A stretch of 64,000 nucleotides of DNA from an uncultured Clostridia bacterium. GTDB lineage: Bacteria; Bacillota; Clostridia; UMGS1810. The first letter of the stretch is position 1; each line of letters begins with the position of its first letter. Made by a program: the position numbers and the translations under genes. Under the pieces are notes generated by a model. It was not told where the DNA came from. It ran no database searches and was given only the letters and a program-made list of their open reading frames with translations. The stretch is from positions 135,299-199,298 of the forward strand of contig CAKSFP010000001.1 of NCBI GenBank assembly GCA_934454585.1, given 5' to 3'. Below, piece by piece: positions 61,912 to 64,000 of this stretch.

Positions 61912-62565
61912 ATGGATAAGTTGAAAGTAATTTCAAAGATTAAAGAGGCAGGCGTTGTTGCTGTTGTCAGAGCGTCGAGCGCAGAACAGGCAATCAAGAT
62001 CACAGACGCTTGCATCAAAGGCGGCGTGCCGGCAATCGAACTGACATTCACCGTTCCGGGTGCCAACAGAGTTATCGAAGAACTGGCACAGCACTACAGT
62101 GAGGACGAGATCATTCTGGGCGCAGGAACAGTGCTCGATGCCGAGACGGCAAGAATAGCAATTCTGGCAGGTGCTCAGTACATAGTTAGTCCTTATTATG
62201 ACGAGGCTACCATCAGACTGTGCAACAGATATGCCGTTCCCTGCATGCCCGGTTGCATGACCATTCACGATGTGGTTAAATCACTCGAGATGGGTTGCGA
62301 CATAATAAAACTTTTCCCGGGAGATGTGTTCGGACCGCAGATGGTTAAGGACATCAAAGGACCGATTCCCCAGGCTAACATCATGCCCACAGGCGGAGTT
62401 TCCGCAGATAATGTGGAAGAATGGATAAAAGCCGGCGTTGTTGCGGTAGGTGCCGGTTCATCACTCACAAAGGGTGCAAAAACAGGCGACTATGACGCAA
62501 TCACCGCAGAGGCAAAGAAGTTTGTCGAGAACATTAAGGCTGCAAGAGCGGCTCTTAAAAAATAA
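61912..62565 (+). CDS. eda: KDPG/KHG aldolase
   Basis: The protein has 217 residues; AGGAGG lies 6 bases before ATG 61912. Motifs: GVVAVVRASSAEQAIKIT, GGVPAIELTFTVPGA, LGAGTVLDAETARIAI, IKLFPGDVFGPQMVKDI and MPTGGVSADNVEEW. The Schiff-base lysine is in IIKLFP. It splits 2-keto-3-deoxy-6-phosphogluconate to pyruvate and glyceraldehyde 3-phosphate. With kdgK 20 bases downstream it completes breakdown of hexuronates or gluconate. Confidence 0.95.
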   Translation: MDKLKVISKIKEAGVVAVVRASSAEQAIKITDACIKGGVPAIELTFTVPGANRVIEELAQHYSEDEIILGAGTVLDAETARIAILAGAQYIVSPYYDEATIRLCNRYAVPCMPGCMTIHDVVKSLEMGCDIIKLFPGDVFGPQMVKDIKGPIPQANIMPTGGVSADNVEEWIKAGVVAVGAGSSLTKGAKTGDYDAITAEAKKFVENIKAARAALKK

Positions 62566-62585
62566 TCAAATCGGAGGATAATACA

Positions 62586-63611
62586 ATGAAAGTAGTTACA
62601 TTCGGCGAAATAATGATGAGACTGCAGACCCCGGGTCATCAGAGATACATCCAGGCGCAGAGCCTTGAGGTAGAGTACGGCGGCGGTGAGGCAAATGTTG
62701 CGGCGTCCGTTGCAAATTACGGCGGCGACGCTTGCTTTGTAACCAAGATTCCGTCCAACCCCATAGGCGACGCTTGCATGGCTCAGCTGCGTAAATATAA
62801 CATCTGCACAAAGCACATCGCACGCGGCGGCGAGAGACTGGGCATATACTTCTGTGAGAAAGGCGCTTCGCAGAGAGCATCCAATGTTGTATACGACAGA
62901 GCACACTCATCCATAGCTACTGCTGTTAAGGCAGACTTTAACTGGGGAGAGATTTTCGAGGGTGCGGATTGGTTCCATTTCACAGGCATCACACCGGCGC
63001 TCAGCGACGAGACAGCCGCTATCTGCCTGGAGGCTTGCAAAAAGGCAAAAGAGATGGGCGTTAAGATCAGCTGTGACCTCAACTTCAGAAAGAAACTCTG
63101 GACAAGCGAAAAAGCAGGTCAGGTTATGGGCGAACTGATGAAATATGTCGATGTTTGCATAGCAAACGAGGAAGATGCGGACAAAGTGTTCGGCATCCAT
63201 GCGGCAAATACCGATGTTACCGGCGGCAAGCTCAGCGACGAGGGTTACAAAGATGTTGCGCGCCAGCTGGTAGAGAGATTCGGTTGCAGCCATGTAGCAA
63301 TCACGCTTCGAGAGAGCATCTCAGCATCGGAGAACGACTGGTCGGCACTGCTCTATGACGCTAAGGAAGACGGATTCTACAAATCAAAGAAATATCACAT
63401 GACAATCGTAGACCGCGTCGGTGGCGGCGATTCTTTCGGCGGCGGACTCATCTATGCTATGCTCGCAGGATATTCAAATCAGGATGCAATCGAGTTTGCG
63501 GTTGCGGCATCTTGCCTCAAGCACACAATTGAGGGCGACATGAATCTCGTTACACTCGATGAGGTTAAAAACCTTATGAAGGGCGACGGCTCCGGTCGTG
63601 TTTCAAGATAA
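62586..63611 (+). CDS. kdgK: 2-keto-3-deoxygluconate kinase (PfkB family)
   Basis: The protein has 341 residues. PfkB features: VVTFGEIMMRLQTPGHQRY, YGGGEANVAASVANYGG, ISCDLNFRKKLW and the active-site VDRVGGGDSFGGGLIYAML (catalytic Asp). It is co-transcribed with eda, which fixes the substrate as 2-keto-3-deoxygluconate with good likelihood. Upstream uronate enzymes are not in the window. Confidence 0.93.
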   Translation: MKVVTFGEIMMRLQTPGHQRYIQAQSLEVEYGGGEANVAASVANYGGDACFVTKIPSNPIGDACMAQLRKYNICTKHIARGGERLGIYFCEKGASQRASNVVYDRAHSSIATAVKADFNWGEIFEGADWFHFTGITPALSDETAAICLEACKKAKEMGVKISCDLNFRKKLWTSEKAGQVMGELMKYVDVCIANEEDADKVFGIHAANTDVTGGKLSDEGYKDVARQLVERFGCSHVAITLRESISASENDWSALLYDAKEDGFYKSKKYHMTIVDRVGGGDSFGGGLIYAMLAGYSNQDAIEFAVAASCLKHTIEGDMNLVTLDEVKNLMKGDGSGRVSR

Positions 63612-63639
63612 TTTGAAATAAAATAAAGAATAAGATAAT

Positions 63640-63685
63640 AAAAAGCGGATTCGGTTTTTGATGATAAAATCGGGTTCGCTTTTTT
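63640..63685 (+). terminator. Terminator of eda-kdgK
   Basis: AAAAGCG...CGGTTTT pairs with AAAATCG...CGCTTTT, allowing G-U pairs, around a short loop; T6 ends the structure. Confidence 0.75.
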
Positions 63686-63699
63686 GCGTGATGTTGCCA

Positions 63700-63790
63700 C
63701 ATTAAGGCGGTAGGGGCGATGACCCCATCGCCCCGCGAATTGCACGCAAATTAACACTCATCCGTAGGGAACGACCTGTGTGTCGTTCCG
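63700..63790. repeat. Two-hairpin intergenic repeat, copy 1
   Basis: The 91 bases contain GGGGCGATG/CATCGCCCC (loop ACCC) and GGAACGAC/GTCGTTCC (loop CTGTGT). They match copy 2 nearly throughout. Confidence 0.9.
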
Positions 63791-63843
63791 CAAAGTTTGT
63801 GTACATCTCGCCGTTGTGATGTTTTTCTCTTGCGATAAACCTA
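63791..63843. other. Spacer between the two repeat copies
   Basis: I see no gene or known site in these 53 bases. Confidence 0.5.
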
Positions 63844-63935
63844 CATTAAGGCGGTAGGGGTCGATGCCCTCATCGCCCCGCGAATTGCGCGCAAATTAAC
63901 ACTCATCCGTAGGGAACGACCTGTGTGTCGTTCCG
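63844..63935. repeat. Two-hairpin intergenic repeat, copy 2
   Basis: The 92 bases match copy 1 with one inserted base and a few changes inside the first hairpin (GGGGTCGATG), while the second hairpin is identical. The remaining bases to 64000 hold nothing I recognise. Confidence 0.9.
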
Positions 63936-64000
63936 CCGCAAAGATGTTTATCAGATTGCAAATGTCATCATGCCATACGCACAAAATAACAAATTACATG

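Overview
The window is a chromosomal segment of a spore-forming, anaerobic-type member of the Clostridia (Bacillota). The evidence is dipicolinate synthase (dpsA/dpsB), YunB, SpoIID and a SpoIIQ-like LytM protein, a WalR/WalK/YycH/YycI locus, the ylxM-ffh-rpsP-khpA-rimM-trmD operon, a PPi-type phosphofructokinase, SLH-anchored secreted proteins and strong sigma-A promoters. GC content looks intermediate and TTG starts are frequent. The genus cannot be told from the sequence.

Layout. 1-650: tail of an unrecognised gene, two tRNAs (Arg-CCU, Pro-GGG) with promoter and terminator, and a decayed reverse-strand gene. 701-25290: a glycan-use island. Ten tightly spaced genes (781-21425) form one apparent operon encoding a double NodB-like secreted protein, a sugar ABC importer (binding lipoprotein plus two permeases, no ATPase), an SLH protein, a large exported protein of unknown type, a 1149-residue and a 1213-residue secreted glycosidase-like protein, and three tandem paralogous secreted proteins. 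A histidine kinase/LuxR-type regulator pair and a GH31 glycosidase follow. The promoters of the operon and of the GH31 gene carry the same inverted repeat in the same position against the -35 box, so the two-component pair probably controls both.

25287-31173: ffh/ribosome operon (no rplS after trmD), a coiled-coil membrane protein, dpsA-dpsB. 31291-35057: a secreted stalk-domain protein, a PHP phosphoesterase and a GH99-like protein with near-identical promoters, then a scar made of a duplicated PHP gene end, a perfect 17-bp-arm palindrome and an AraC remnant. 35368-40674: yunB, trmR, a U32 tRNA hydroxylation protein and two FAD oxidoreductases, overlapping or closely spaced. 40694-47934: reverse-strand wal operon (walR, walK, a secreted protein with a good WalR box, yycH, yycI, ybaB), with four related long palindromes in its gaps and flanks. 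48013-57729: PPi-phosphofructokinase, citrate synthase, spoIID, spoIIQ-like, gpmI/tpiA/pgk, DegV, TrmL. 57746-61413: aminotransferase, Lrp regulator, and an SLH-GH18 protein.

61441-61733 holds a large unidentified structured element whose ends pair over 27 positions and which encloses two further long helices; it lies directly upstream of the SLH-GH18 gene. The window closes with eda-kdgK (2-keto-3-deoxygluconate breakdown) and two copies of a 91-92 bp two-hairpin repeat.
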